From NCBI RefSeq assembly GCF_009807035.1, contig NZ_WUBI01000001.1, forward strand, positions 434,001-498,000: a stretch of DNA of 64,000 nt. The letters run 5' to 3'. A program made the position numbers and the translations under genes. A model generated the notes under the pieces. The model was not told where the DNA came from and made no database searches. It saw only the letters and a list, made by a program, of their open reading frames with translations. The stretch is from Paenibacillus dendrobii (GTDB lineage Bacteria > Bacillota > Bacilli > Paenibacillales > Paenibacillaceae). Positions 16,986-26,105 of the stretch are shown in pieces; the first letter of the stretch is position 1, and each line of letters starts with the position of its first letter.

Positions 16986-19304
16986 ATGGATGGATATAAA
17001 AGAAAAACACCAGAGCAGATTTTGGATGATATTAGAAAGCTTCAGCGGGGCAACCTCAAAATTATCATTGGGGCTGTCAGCGGCAGCGGCAAAACCTATC
17101 ATATGCTGAGGGAAGGTCAGATTTTGCAAAGCCAGGGGATCGATGTGGTCATATGTGCGGTATCCACGCTCCAGCGTCCGGAAACGGTCAAGCAGCTGGC
17201 TGATCTGGAGCGTGTACCAAGCATTCATTGGATGGATCAGGGCAAAGAAACCAAGGATCTTAATCTGGAAGGACTGATCGCACGAAATCCGGAAGTGGTC
17301 CTTGTGGATGGGCTGGCGCACCGGAATCGCAGAGAGGCCCGTTTTCCAAACCGTCTGGAGGATATTGAATATTTGCTTGAAAAAGGGATTAGCGTCATTG
17401 CGACGCTGAATGTATATGAGCTTGAAGGCGTTCATGACCTGGCCAGGAAATGGACGGGAATGCAGGCACGGGAAACGGTACCGCTTGAAACGTTGAACAT
17501 CGCCGATGAAGTGAGACTGATCGATGTTACCCCGGAGACGTTGATTAACAGATTGGAGGAGGGGCATTTAGAGCTGAGCATGGACAAGGGGCTGTTCACC
17601 CGCAAGGATCTGGCCGTGCTCCGCGAATTGTCTCTGCGATTGGTGGCGGAGGATGTCAACACCACCTTGGAGAAACATAGGGAAGAACAAGGCTTGCTCG
17701 GACCGTCCGGTGCTTCTGAACGGATCTTGGTTTCGGCACAGTACCACTGGAATGGTTCGATTTACATCCGCAGAGGGCAGCAGATCGCGAAGCGGTTGAA
17801 CGGGGATTTGCTGGTTGTTATTTTTATGCTTGAAAAGAGAAAGCTTACGAAAGAAGCTTCAGCCTTCAAGCGTTCCCTGCAAAAGATGGCGAAGAAGACG
17901 GATGCCATGATGGAAGAGCTTTCTCTGCGTTCAACCCGGCAATTTCCCGATATGTTAATCCGGTATGCAGTGGAGAAAAAAGTGACGCGCATCGTGCTTG
18001 GTCATTCCAAAAAAAGCCGCTGGGAGGAATTTTGGCAGGGGTCCGTGACGGATGGAATATTGAAACGGGCAAAAGGCATCGATATTTTCTGGGTAGCCGA
18101 TCGCACGGCCCAAGGCGAACCGAGAATCTTGCCGACACGCAGACAACAGCGGGATGAGAGCGAGTGGTACCACCGGCTCAGCCAGGAAGAGATCGAGAAG
18201 AAGGTAGAACGTATTAAACGTGGACGGTTTAAAATCTATATCGGCTCTGCTCCGGGCGTTGGCAAGACGTACACGATGCTCATGGAGGGGAATGAAAGTC
18301 TGCATAAGGGTATCGATGTAGTCATTGGCTGGCTGGAAACACATGGACGTGCGGAGACTGCCTCCCAAGTGGAGGATCTTGATTCGGTGCCTGCGCTACA
18401 AATCCCATACAAAGGTACGGTACTGCGAGAAATGGATACGGCAGCTATCATCTCACGAGATCCTGAGCTGGTTCTGGTGGATGAGCTCCCGCACAGCAAT
18501 GTCCCCGGCAGTATCCACAAGAAAAGATATGAAGATATTGCTTATCTGTTAGAGCATGGGATTTCGGTAATCACGACGGTCAATGTTCAACATCTGGAAA
18601 GCCTGAATGATGCTGTAGAACAAATAACCGGCATACGCGTGCGCGAAACGGTTCCTGACTATATCCTTTCCATGGCAGATGAGGTTGAACTGATCGACAT
18701 TACCCCTCAGTCACTCCAACAGCGAATGAGAGACGGCAAGATCTATGCCGCAGAGAAAGTGGAGCAGGCACTAAGTTCATTTTTCAAAACCGGTAATTTG
18801 ATCGCGTTACGCGAGCTTGCTCTGCGTGAAATTGCTGATGATGTCGATGAGAGACTGGAAGCCTGGGAAAGGAAGTTTTCACTGAGGGGGCCTTGGAGAA
18901 AAGAGGAAGCGATTTATGTATGCATTTTGCCCGGCTCTAACAGCGAGCGTTTGATCCGACGGGGATTCCGCATAGCGTACCGCTTGAAAGCCACTTGGTA
19001 TGTCAGCTATATACAAACAAAACATGCAGCGACGGAAGAAGAACTTTCGAAAATAGATGCCTGCCGCAAACTTACGGAGAGTTTCGGAGGCTCTTTTGAA
19101 GTGACGACGTTAGACGGTTGGAAAGAAGTTCCCGGTCATGTCATGAGCAAGACCAACGCGGTGCAAGCAACGCAAATCATCGTTGGGCAGGCGGTATATG
19201 GTCAAACGCTCCGACGCCGTAAGGTGGTCCGCGAGCTGATCCGTCTGGCGCGTGATCTGGACGTGCTCCTTGTTTCCAATCCGGAAAATACGCAGCCGTC
19301 ATAG
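16986..19304 (+). CDS. Tandem-duplicated KdpD sensor-domain protein without histidine kinase
   Basis: 772 aa from the ATG at 16986, which has AGGGGAG 9-10 bases upstream; an in-frame ATG at 16896 lacks a ribosome binding site. The protein is two copies of the KdpD N-terminal module. Copy 1: KdpD ATP-binding domain with Walker A GAVSGSGKT (29-37) and VLVDGLAHRN (105-114), then a universal-stress-protein (USP) fold ending near 385. Copy 2: Walker A GSAPGVGKT (420-428) and VLVDELPHSN (496-505), then a second USP fold. No membrane helices, HisKA or HATPase follow, so it cannot phosphorylate KdpE. KdpD sensor modules respond to K+ status and c-di-AMP; a soluble sensor role is inferred. No kdpFABC is in the window. 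Copy 1 has G where DE is expected, suggesting it is degenerate. Confidence 0.85.
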   Translation: MDGYKRKTPEQILDDIRKLQRGNLKIIIGAVSGSGKTYHMLREGQILQSQGIDVVICAVSTLQRPETVKQLADLERVPSIHWMDQGKETKDLNLEGLIARNPEVVLVDGLAHRNRREARFPNRLEDIEYLLEKGISVIATLNVYELEGVHDLARKWTGMQARETVPLETLNIADEVRLIDVTPETLINRLEEGHLELSMDKGLFTRKDLAVLRELSLRLVAEDVNTTLEKHREEQGLLGPSGASERILVSAQYHWNGSIYIRRGQQIAKRLNGDLLVVIFMLEKRKLTKEASAFKRSLQKMAKKTDAMMEELSLRSTRQFPDMLIRYAVEKKVTRIVLGHSKKSRWEEFWQGSVTDGILKRAKGIDIFWVADRTAQGEPRILPTRRQQRDESEWYHRLSQEEIEKKVERIKRGRFKIYIGSAPGVGKTYTMLMEGNESLHKGIDVVIGWLETHGRAETASQVEDLDSVPALQIPYKGTVLREMDTAAIISRDPELVLVDELPHSNVPGSIHKKRYEDIAYLLEHGISVITTVNVQHLESLNDAVEQITGIRVRETVPDYILSMADEVELIDITPQSLQQRMRDGKIYAAEKVEQALSSFFKTGNLIALRELALREIADDVDERLEAWERKFSLRGPWRKEEAIYVCILPGSNSERLIRRGFRIAYRLKATWYVSYIQTKHAATEEELSKIDACRKLTESFGGSFEVTTLDGWKEVPGHVMSKTNAVQATQIIVGQAVYGQTLRRRKVVRELIRLARDLDVLLVSNPENTQPS

Positions 19305-19421
19305 GTCGTAATTCTTCATAGAGAAGTGCAGGAGTTTGTTTTAATATCGTTTTCGCAGGCCTGCGTAACATGTTATATTATTACAAGCATAGGTTTTACG
19401 ATACCTGAAGAGGAGGCAATC

Positions 19422-20432
19422 ATGGAGACACAATTTGCAGCATACAATGGCGATTTTAATGGGGAACATGCGGTTTGGCTTAAGCACGGTCAATATGAAG
19501 CGGCAGTTCTGCCCGAACTGGGCGCTAATTTGATCCTGTTTCGTGATCTTGAGAACGGTTACCGGTATTTGCGTGAACCGGAGGCAGATGAAATGGAGGA
19601 TTTCAAAGGCAATCCCGGGGTTTACGGTATTCCGGTTTTGTTTCCGCCGAATCGTTTTGATGGAGGAAAGTTTTTATGGGAGGGCAAGACTTACGAGCTT
19701 CCCGTGAACGAAACGGACCGCGGCAATCATCTTCATGGATTTATGCACAAACTGCCATGGAAGGTCGATTACTTCAAGGGCGATGAGTATGAGAGCGTGG
19801 TTGTCCTTTCCCAGCAGGTACGGGACGGACATCTGTATAAACAGTATTTCCCGTTTGAGTTCACGATAACGCTTCGTTATACACTGAGCGGGAAAGGTCT
19901 TCAGCAGCAAGTCACGGTGACAAACGATGGCAAAGAGCGCATGCCGAATCTGCTGGCGTTCCATACAACAATCAACGCTCCTTTCGTACCTGGCAGCCAG
20001 GCATCCGATTATTCCTTTAAAGTCACGATCGGCCAGCGCCGGGAAATGAGCGAGCGGATGCTGCCTACAGGTGCTTTCCAACCGCTGAGTCCTGCGGAAG
20101 AGCAGATGAAGACCACGGGCGTAAGTCCATATTTCGAATCGATGGATAACCATTATACGGCAGTACCCCAGGATGGACGCAACCGGATGGAACTGACGGA
20201 TCAACGTACAGGCGATGTATTCGTCTATGATGTTGGCACAGCCTACAAACACTGGATGATATGGAACAATGGCGCCGGAGGCAAGTTCTTCTGTCCGGAG
20301 CCGCAGATCAATTTGGTGAACGCACCGAATATCTCCGGAATGAATGCGGAGGAAATTGGCCTTATAGGGCTTGAACCTGGCGAGAGATGGGAAGAAACCA
20401 GTTCGTTCTACGCCATCAAACGCAAGCAATAA
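19422..20432 (+). CDS. Aldose 1-epimerase (galactose mutarotase) family protein
   Basis: 336 aa from the ATG at 19422, preceded by GAGGAGG. The fold is the galactose-mutarotase beta-sandwich: VYGIPVLFPPNRFDGGKFLW, then NHLHGFMHKLPW with the family's catalytic-type His, and CPEPQINLVNAPN and GLEPGERWEETSSF near the end. It would interconvert anomers of an aldose, or act on a sugar-phosphate relative. Monocistronic, closed by a bidirectional terminator. Confidence 0.85.
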   Translation: METQFAAYNGDFNGEHAVWLKHGQYEAAVLPELGANLILFRDLENGYRYLREPEADEMEDFKGNPGVYGIPVLFPPNRFDGGKFLWEGKTYELPVNETDRGNHLHGFMHKLPWKVDYFKGDEYESVVVLSQQVRDGHLYKQYFPFEFTITLRYTLSGKGLQQQVTVTNDGKERMPNLLAFHTTINAPFVPGSQASDYSFKVTIGQRREMSERMLPTGAFQPLSPAEEQMKTTGVSPYFESMDNHYTAVPQDGRNRMELTDQRTGDVFVYDVGTAYKHWMIWNNGAGGKFFCPEPQINLVNAPNISGMNAEEIGLIGLEPGERWEETSSFYAIKRKQ

Positions 20433-20445
20433 TAGGATGAATACG

Positions 20446-20480
20446 AAAAACCGCCTATCCAGGAAGGAAAGGCGGTTTTT
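20446..20480. terminator. Bidirectional terminator
   Basis: AAAAACCGCCT and AGGCGGTTTTT around a 13-base loop, between convergent genes. Confidence 0.88.
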
Positions 20481-20484
20481 CATC

Positions 20485-20967
20485 TTACTCGCTTAATTGG
20501 AAGCCGCACCCGCGGCAGAAATGATCGCCATGGGCTGCCGGCTCGCCACAGCGCGGACAGAAAGCCGCTTTGTCTGTGTGAGAAGCTTGCACGGCTGCGG
20601 GCTGCACGACGACGGTTTGAAACTGTTGTCCGCAGAAAGGACAGTAGGATGCGTCTGCCGGCAGCATTTTTCCACATCCGCATTCTTTGAGATTCTGCAG
20701 ATGCTGAATCTTCTTGTTCAGTTCCTCGATCTCGAGTTCAAGGCCAAGAATGGACTCCCTGTACTTTTGAAACTCCGCGTTCGGAATAAAGCTGGACTCC
20801 GTCTCAAGGGATCGGTACACGATGCGTCCGATTTCAGTATAGTTTTTTTCGATATCCTTTTCTTTGGATGACACCTGGAACTTTAATGTCGTGGATTCCA
20901 CGGTTTGCTGGGCTTTTTTGCCCGCATCTGACACACCCTGTTTAAGCTTGTTTAAAAAGTTGGACAT
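20485..20967 (-). CDS. Coiled-coil zinc-ribbon protein
   Basis: 160 aa from the ATG at 20967, which has AAGGAGGAG upstream; longer in-frame starts lack this site. Residues about 5-90 are helical and likely coiled coil (VSSKEKDIEKNYTEIGRIVY, LGLELEIEELNKKIQHLQNL). The C-terminus has two zinc ribbons: CGCGKMLPADASYCPFCG and CPRCGEPAAHGDHFCRGCG. This is a common Firmicute small-protein architecture of unknown function; a structural or nucleic-acid-binding role is possible. The 286 bases between it and the next gene contain a palindrome near 21200 but no other gene I can support. Confidence 0.75.
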   Translation of the reverse strand: MSNFLNKLKQGVSDAGKKAQQTVESTTLKFQVSSKEKDIEKNYTEIGRIVYRSLETESSFIPNAEFQKYRESILGLELEIEELNKKIQHLQNLKECGCGKMLPADASYCPFCGQQFQTVVVQPAAVQASHTDKAAFCPRCGEPAAHGDHFCRGCGFQLSE

Positions 20968-21188
20968 AACGGGGTTCTCCTCCTTCATCCGTTCTGTATC
21001 CATCTTTTTCATGACGCCAAAGAAAGCCGGGCATAGGGTCATCCAGGCTCTTTTGCTTATGGATACCTCATGGTAGTAATAGTGTATGGCTTATCTTATG
21101 GCATTATAACCGAGTACATAGAAGAGGGGAATACCTGTTTTTTGCCCCATTTCGTTTTATTGAAAAAATCCTGTCCATCAAATAATCA

Positions 21189-21224
21189 GTGACATATAAG
21201 ATGTCACCAATGGATTGTTATAAT
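21189..21224 (+). promoter_or_regulatory. Operator-like palindrome and -10 box before the WYL regulator
   Basis: GTGACAT (21189-21195), ATAAG spacer, ATGTCAC (21201-21207) is a perfect 7-bp-arm inverted repeat. TATAAT follows at 21219-21224. The repeat covers the place where a -35 element should be and no good -35 exists, so binding there probably controls the promoter, perhaps by the WYL protein itself. Confidence 0.5.
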
Positions 21225-21253
21225 GGGGTTACCACAAGAAAGGGGACGACGGT

Positions 21254-22210
21254 TTGAAAAAGATGGACCGCCTGATGGCAATCGTGATGGCACTGCAGCA
21301 TGGCAGCCAAACGGCTTCCGCACTGTCAGATAAATTGGAGGTATCAAGGCGCACGATTTTGCGCGATATTCAGACACTGTCAGAGATTGGCGTTCCTCTA
21401 GGAGCGGTTAGCGGTCCTAACGGAGGCTACACTCTGATGGCAGGCTTTCAGCTGCCGCCGCTTCAGCTTAGTTCCAGGGAAGCCCTTTGCGTACTGTTTG
21501 CTTTGCAGGGACTGACAGGCTACACGGATACTCCGTTTAACGGGGAAAGGTGGACGGTGATGGACAAAATCCGGAGCGTTCTTCCGCAGGATACGGCCCA
21601 AAGCATTGATCCGCTGTTGAAGAGTATGGAGGTTGAGGTTCCGAAACGAGTCTATCATCTGCCCCATTTGGAGATGCTGCTGGGGTTGACGGCGCAAGAG
21701 CAATGGATTTCTGTATTCTATCAATCCATGAATCACAGACGAAATCTGATCATCAGACCCATCAAGATTTTTGCTGCACATGGTTTCTGGTATTGTGACT
21801 GCATATCGTATACGCATCGCGAAAAAAGACGGCTGCGCATTGACCGCATAAGCGACATCGCCGAAGTCGCGGCTCCGGAGGATTATGAAGAGCCTGAGCA
21901 GTGCGGGAATTCAGTTTCAACCGTTCATATCCGGGCAGAACTTACTTATAAAGGGATGCTTAAGGTCGAGCGAGACGAGCATATTGGAGAATGTATCGAG
22001 GCGGTAAGTGAAGATTGCTGGATCGCGGATTTTCATCTTCCGGAAAGCGAGTGGGACTGGGTCGTGCAGTTGTTTTTCTCGCTGGGACGGGAAGCCGAGG
22101 TCATCAAGCCGGATGAATTACGCGACTCCATCCGTGTAAGAGCACACGAACTGCTTAACCGTTATGAATATGCCAGAGACAGAGGAGAGCCATGTAATGA
22201 GTGCAAATGA
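21254..22210 (+). CDS. HTH/WYL-domain transcriptional regulator (YafY type)
   Basis: 318 aa from a TTG start with AAGGGGAC upstream. An N-terminal HTH_11 winged helix (MDRLMAIVMALQHGSQTASALSDKLEVSRRTILRD spans about 4-38) is followed by a linker and a WYL domain around 145-220 (ISVFYQSMNHRRNLIIRPIK, FWYCDCISYTHREKRRLRIDRI), then a C-terminal WCX extension. WYL domains sense nucleic-acid or nucleotide ligands, and some such regulators control DNA-damage or defence genes. It overlaps the next gene by 14 bases. Confidence 0.88.
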   Translation: MKKMDRLMAIVMALQHGSQTASALSDKLEVSRRTILRDIQTLSEIGVPLGAVSGPNGGYTLMAGFQLPPLQLSSREALCVLFALQGLTGYTDTPFNGERWTVMDKIRSVLPQDTAQSIDPLLKSMEVEVPKRVYHLPHLEMLLGLTAQEQWISVFYQSMNHRRNLIIRPIKIFAAHGFWYCDCISYTHREKRRLRIDRISDIAEVAAPEDYEEPEQCGNSVSTVHIRAELTYKGMLKVERDEHIGECIEAVSEDCWIADFHLPESEWDWVVQLFFSLGREAEVIKPDELRDSIRVRAHELLNRYEYARDRGEPCNECK

Positions 22211-22886
22211 AAAAGAAATCTTCGTCAGACATTTTGAAGAAGCGTCGAATTATATCCATCGTATTGGCATTCTTCCGCTCGCTTCAATCATTCCGGATTA
22301 TCCGTCTCTTGAAAGCATAACCTCGAAGGAAAGTTGGTATAGCGGTACGGAACAAGATCCTTGGAGTTGGCGAGTGCGTTTTCCGGTGGAGGGAAAGGCA
22401 GCTTACGGGAAGTTTTTTAGGAAAAAGGCGGTTCTGATATCGACAGAATGGTTTCCTTGGGTCCATGCTTGTCTGGGTTTAGGAATAGATGCGGAGAAGT
22501 TATATCGAGATGGCATGTTGTCCAGAACGGCATGGCAGCTTTATCAACTGATTAACATCGATCAGGGGATTGATACCCGTGTATTGAGAGAACGCGCGCA
22601 GATGAAAGCCAAAGAGGACAAGAAGGCATTTGATCAAGCGGTCATAGAGCTGCAGGACTCTCTCCTCATAGTCATTTCCGGTGTTCAAGAAAGGGTGAAT
22701 GCAGACGGCGAGCCGAATGGATGGAACAGCACAGCTTATGAAACTGCGACGCACTGGATGAGTCAACATGGGTTAAAGGCTGCCGAATGTACCAAGGAAG
22801 AAGCTTGCAATGAAATAATGGCCAGATTACAGGACAACTGCAGTGACAAGTCCATCGCCTTTTTCAAAAAGGTATTTCAAGTTTAA
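22197..22886 (+). CDS. AlkZ-related protein
   Basis: 229 aa from the ATG at 22197, preceded by AGAGGAG; it starts inside the 3' end of the WYL gene. The block DPWSWRVRFPVEGKAAYGKFFRKKAVLISTEWFP (starting near residue 52) is characteristic of proteins annotated as AlkZ-related, a relative of the AlkZ/YcaQ DNA glycosylase family that unhooks interstrand crosslinks. Catalytic residues of true AlkZ (QxQ) are not evident to me, so a glycosylase activity is not established. Helical C-terminus. Confidence 0.6.
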   Translation: MSANEKEIFVRHFEEASNYIHRIGILPLASIIPDYPSLESITSKESWYSGTEQDPWSWRVRFPVEGKAAYGKFFRKKAVLISTEWFPWVHACLGLGIDAEKLYRDGMLSRTAWQLYQLINIDQGIDTRVLRERAQMKAKEDKKAFDQAVIELQDSLLIVISGVQERVNADGEPNGWNSTAYETATHWMSQHGLKAAECTKEEACNEIMARLQDNCSDKSIAFFKKVFQV

Positions 22887-22903
22887 GCCTAGGAGGAGAT
22901 CTT

Positions 22904-23791
22904 ATGAAACTTAGCCAATCTCAATGGATGCAAGCAAGGGATTTTATTTATGCCAACGGCAGGCTTCTCGATCGCAGACGATATGAATATCATTTTGCGA
23001 ATGGGACTGCGGTGTCCGTATTGAATGCGCTTCGTCCATATCAAAATCAGGATGGCGGGTTCGGAAATGCGCTTGAGCCGGATATGCGTACGCCGGAAAG
23101 CCAACCGATCGCCACGGAATATGCGTTGATGATTATGGATGAAGTTGGCTTATGGGATGCAGAAATGTTAACCGGCGTATTGAATTACTTGAGAACGATA
23201 GCGAAAGCGGAAGGTGGTCTGCCGCGAGCCACGACTTGCGTAAATGAATATCCTCATGCTCCCTGGTGGACGACGGACGAAGACCATAGCGGGTCTTTGA
23301 ATCCGACGGGAAGAATCCTCGCTCTTTTATATAAACAGCAAGTGATCACGGGATGGGAAGGGGAAGAGTGGTTCACGAAATGCGTTGATTTTGTCTGGAG
23401 AAGCATACCGTTTGCGGACAAGTCGGACTATCATGATCTGATTCATTGCATTACATTTCTTGAACATACGCCCGATCGGCAAAGAGCATCGGAGATCATA
23501 TCGCAAGTGGATGAGTGGCTGCAGTCGCCAGGGACGATCGAGCTGGATCCGGGAGCGGAAGGATATGTACATAAGGTATTGGAGTGGGCTCCTGCTCCCG
23601 GCAGCTACGCGAAAAAATGGATCAAAGATGAAGATGTACGGCTCCACTTGGAATACTTGATCCGGCATCAGCAAGGGGACGGAGGGTGGGGGATGAGTTT
23701 TCCCGCGTTAAGTCCAGGAAATGAAGCCGAGTGGCGCAGCCTGATAACGCTAGACCATCTCATTACGCTACAGGCTTACGGGCGACCCTGA
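22904..23791 (+). CDS. Alpha-alpha toroid (prenyltransferase/squalene-cyclase-like) protein of unknown function
   Basis: 295 aa, 17 bases after the AlkZ-related gene, with AGGAGGAG before the ATG. Two QW-like motifs, NQDGGFGNALEPD (about 47-59) and QQGDGGWGMSFP (about 261-272), bracket an all-helical sequence, as in the terpenoid-cyclase/prenyltransferase toroid superfamily. The DxDD motif of squalene-hopene cyclase is absent, and the protein is less than half that length, so it is not a hopene cyclase. In operon with a WYL regulator and an AlkZ-related protein; function unknown. Confidence 0.65.
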   Translation: MKLSQSQWMQARDFIYANGRLLDRRRYEYHFANGTAVSVLNALRPYQNQDGGFGNALEPDMRTPESQPIATEYALMIMDEVGLWDAEMLTGVLNYLRTIAKAEGGLPRATTCVNEYPHAPWWTTDEDHSGSLNPTGRILALLYKQQVITGWEGEEWFTKCVDFVWRSIPFADKSDYHDLIHCITFLEHTPDRQRASEIISQVDEWLQSPGTIELDPGAEGYVHKVLEWAPAPGSYAKKWIKDEDVRLHLEYLIRHQQGDGGWGMSFPALSPGNEAEWRSLITLDHLITLQAYGRP

Positions 23792-23797
23792 GGCTTA

Positions 23798-24562
23798 CTA
23801 AATGGCGGGCATTACATTGCCGCCGCTGACCGGTATATAGGCTCCCGTAATATAACTGGCCAAATCAGAAGCAAGGAAAAGCACGGTATTAGCTATTTCC
23901 TGATCTGTCCCGCGGCGTTTAAGAGGAACATGCTGTGAGTAGGTTTCCTGAATTTCGCTATGGTTTTCCCGATCCTTCTCACTAATGGTCCATCCTGGTG
24001 CGACCTGATTGACGGTGATGCCATGCTCGCCAATCTCCTTGGCCAGTACGCGGTAGATGCCATCCATGCCTCTCTTTCCGGCAGTATAGGCAGATTGTCC
24101 GGGGAAGTTCTGCATCGCACATTCCGTATTGATGCCGATGATACGTCCGTGTCTTCGTTCAATCATGTCCGGTGCGAAAGCTTTGGCCAGGTGGACGCTC
24201 TGTAGAACGCAGGATTCGAACTGGCTCCGGTAATCCTCAATGGGCTGTTCCAGGATACTGGTCCATTCATACTGGATGACGGCGTTGGCAACGATAATAT
24301 CCACCTTGCCCATGGTACTGATGGCTTGATCACGCAAATGCTGTACGGCTTGGAAATTAGTGATATCTGCTTGGACCGTGACACATGCTCTGCCCTGAGC
24401 TTCAATCTCAGACTTCAGCTGGACTGCCTTTGCCTCATTACCATGATAATGCAGAACTATATCTGCACCTGCAAGGGCAAGAGTACGCGCCATAACCCGG
24501 CCGAGTTGACCGGTAGAGCCGGTGATAAGAGCGGTTTTACCCGATAAATCAATGGGGATCAA
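23798..24562 (-). CDS. Short-chain dehydrogenase/reductase (SDR)
   Basis: 254 aa from a TTG start with AAGGAGTG upstream. Rossmann motif TGSTGQLGR (14-22, a variant of TGxxxGxG), NAVIQ where NAG usually stands, catalytic YTAGK, and a terminal VSGGNVMPAI. Classical SDR with NAD(P)H cofactor, FabG-like; substrate not predictable. Convergent with the toroid gene only 6 bases away. Confidence 0.88.
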   Translation of the reverse strand: MIPIDLSGKTALITGSTGQLGRVMARTLALAGADIVLHYHGNEAKAVQLKSEIEAQGRACVTVQADITNFQAVQHLRDQAISTMGKVDIIVANAVIQYEWTSILEQPIEDYRSQFESCVLQSVHLAKAFAPDMIERRHGRIIGINTECAMQNFPGQSAYTAGKRGMDGIYRVLAKEIGEHGITVNQVAPGWTISEKDRENHSEIQETYSQHVPLKRRGTDQEIANTVLFLASDLASYITGAYIPVSGGNVMPAI

Positions 24563-24638
24563 TTCTTCTTCACTCCTTCAATCATAAATTGGTCTAATGG
24601 TATCACTGGTTTCGGATCAGCGTCAACGAATGGAACAG

Positions 24639-24665
24639 AAAAACCGAGCCTATGGCTCGGTTTTT
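24639..24665. terminator. Intrinsic terminator
   Basis: AAAAACCGAGCC, loop TAT, GGCTCGGTTTTT: a perfect 12-bp stem. On the minus strand it closes the M29 aminopeptidase gene and isolates the SDR gene downstream. Confidence 0.9.
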
Positions 24666-24686
24666 GCTATTCAAATCGAAACTATA

Positions 24687-25916
24687 TTAAGCCCAATCTC
24701 CGTTCACGAAAATGGCTTCTTCCTTGCCGTCATGGGTAATGCCGGTAATATTCATTTCAGGAGAGCCCATCATGAAATCGACGTGCGTAATGCTGGCATT
24801 CATGCCATGGGCGTCCAGTTCTTCCTTAGACATGGTCTTTCCGCCTTGAAGATTGAATGCATAGGAGCTGCCTATAGCTAAATGACAAGAAGCATTTTCG
24901 TCAAAGAGGGTCGTCAGGAACAAGATATTGCTTTGCGATATCGGGGAGTGGAACGGAACGAGCGCCACTTCCCCGAGATAATGGGAGCCTTCATCCATGC
25001 CAATGAGGCGGGCAAGGGTATCCTGACCTTCCTCGGCAGTAAAGTCTACGATACGCCCATTCTCGAAGGTGAGCTTGAAACGGTCAATAATGTTTCCGCC
25101 GTAACTCAGCGGTTTGGTGCTGCTTACATAGCCGTTAACGCCGGTTTTGAGCGGAGCCGTAAACACTTCCTCCGTAGGAATATTGGCAACGAAAGTGGTT
25201 CCTTGTTCATTTACACTGCCTGCTTGTGCCCAAATATGACCTTCCGGAAGTTCAATCGTGAGATCGGTTCCGGTGGCCACGAAGTGAAGCTTACGATATT
25301 TCTTGTTATTCAGCACATCGGATTTGGATTGAAGCGTTTCAATATGTTTATGCCATGCTCCAATAGGATTCTCCTGGTCTGCGCGTACGGCGTAGAAAAT
25401 GGCATCCCACAGTTTCGCAACTTGCTCTTCTTTGGGTGCGTCCGGAAATACCTTGGAAGCCCAATCCGGGGAAGGGAAAGCAATGCCTGTCCAGCTCATT
25501 TTGTCGGATTGTTGATACTGGCGATATTTAGCCATAGCTGTTCCGAAGGTTCTTTGGTTATTGGCGATCCGCTCCGGGCTGACACCTTTCAAGAGATCCG
25601 GGTTGGAGGAGATTACGGTCAAAAACGCCGCGTTCTGTTCAGCCAGCTCGGTCCACTCACGCGCTTGAGCGGTTGGAGGAATCAGGAAGGATTCTTCCGG
25701 TGCCAAGTCATACCGGAGGCGTGTAACGGCTTCATCGGTGTAATTGACCTTAACCATATTGGCTCCGACTTCATAAGCCTTTTTCACAATCAGTCGCACA
25801 AGTTCCGCAGCGTCAATGGCAGCGCTGACAACCAGGGTTTGACCCGGCTGGACATTGGCACCGATTTTAACTGCCAGTTCAGCGTAGTTATTTAATTTCT
25901 CTTCAAAAGTTAACAT
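24687..25916 (-). CDS. M29 family metallo-aminopeptidase (paralogue 2)
   Basis: 409 aa, matching the family's usual 410. The ATG is preceded by AGGAGGAATG. The M29 C-terminal metal site is recognisable: NIPTEEVFTAPLKTGVNGYV, MDEGSHYLGEVALVP, DENASCHLAIGSSYAF and THVDFMMGSPEMNI carry the Glu, Tyr, His and Asp ligands for two metal ions. Cytoplasmic exopeptidase removing N-terminal residues from peptides. About 65% of positions look identical to the neighbour at 26210, so this is a tandem duplication. Confidence 0.93.
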   Translation of the reverse strand: MLTFEEKLNNYAELAVKIGANVQPGQTLVVSAAIDAAELVRLIVKKAYEVGANMVKVNYTDEAVTRLRYDLAPEESFLIPPTAQAREWTELAEQNAAFLTVISSNPDLLKGVSPERIANNQRTFGTAMAKYRQYQQSDKMSWTGIAFPSPDWASKVFPDAPKEEQVAKLWDAIFYAVRADQENPIGAWHKHIETLQSKSDVLNNKKYRKLHFVATGTDLTIELPEGHIWAQAGSVNEQGTTFVANIPTEEVFTAPLKTGVNGYVSSTKPLSYGGNIIDRFKLTFENGRIVDFTAEEGQDTLARLIGMDEGSHYLGEVALVPFHSPISQSNILFLTTLFDENASCHLAIGSSYAFNLQGGKTMSKEELDAHGMNASITHVDFMMGSPEMNITGITHDGKEEAIFVNGDWA

Positions 25917-26105
25917 GGTTCATTCCTCCTGAATAGCGATTGGATTATGTAAAAGAGTGTGTACCCATTCATTAGATCGTTATGGGTTATTTTACTATTG
26001 TAAATCAACCAGGGGTCAAATAGTACTTAAACTTATCTCCTGATCGTCATATGAATGAGTTTAATCGGCTGTTTTTCTTGGGTTATGCTATTCGATATCT
26101 AGAAA

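Noticed and set aside
22904..23791. Squalene-hopene cyclase
   Set aside because: Less than half the expected length and without the DxDD motif; only the toroid QW-like motifs are shared.
24882..25895. Long open frame antisense to the M29 aminopeptidase gene (337 codons)
   Set aside because: Shadow frame; similar shadows lie opposite the paralogue at 26210, as expected from shared codon use.
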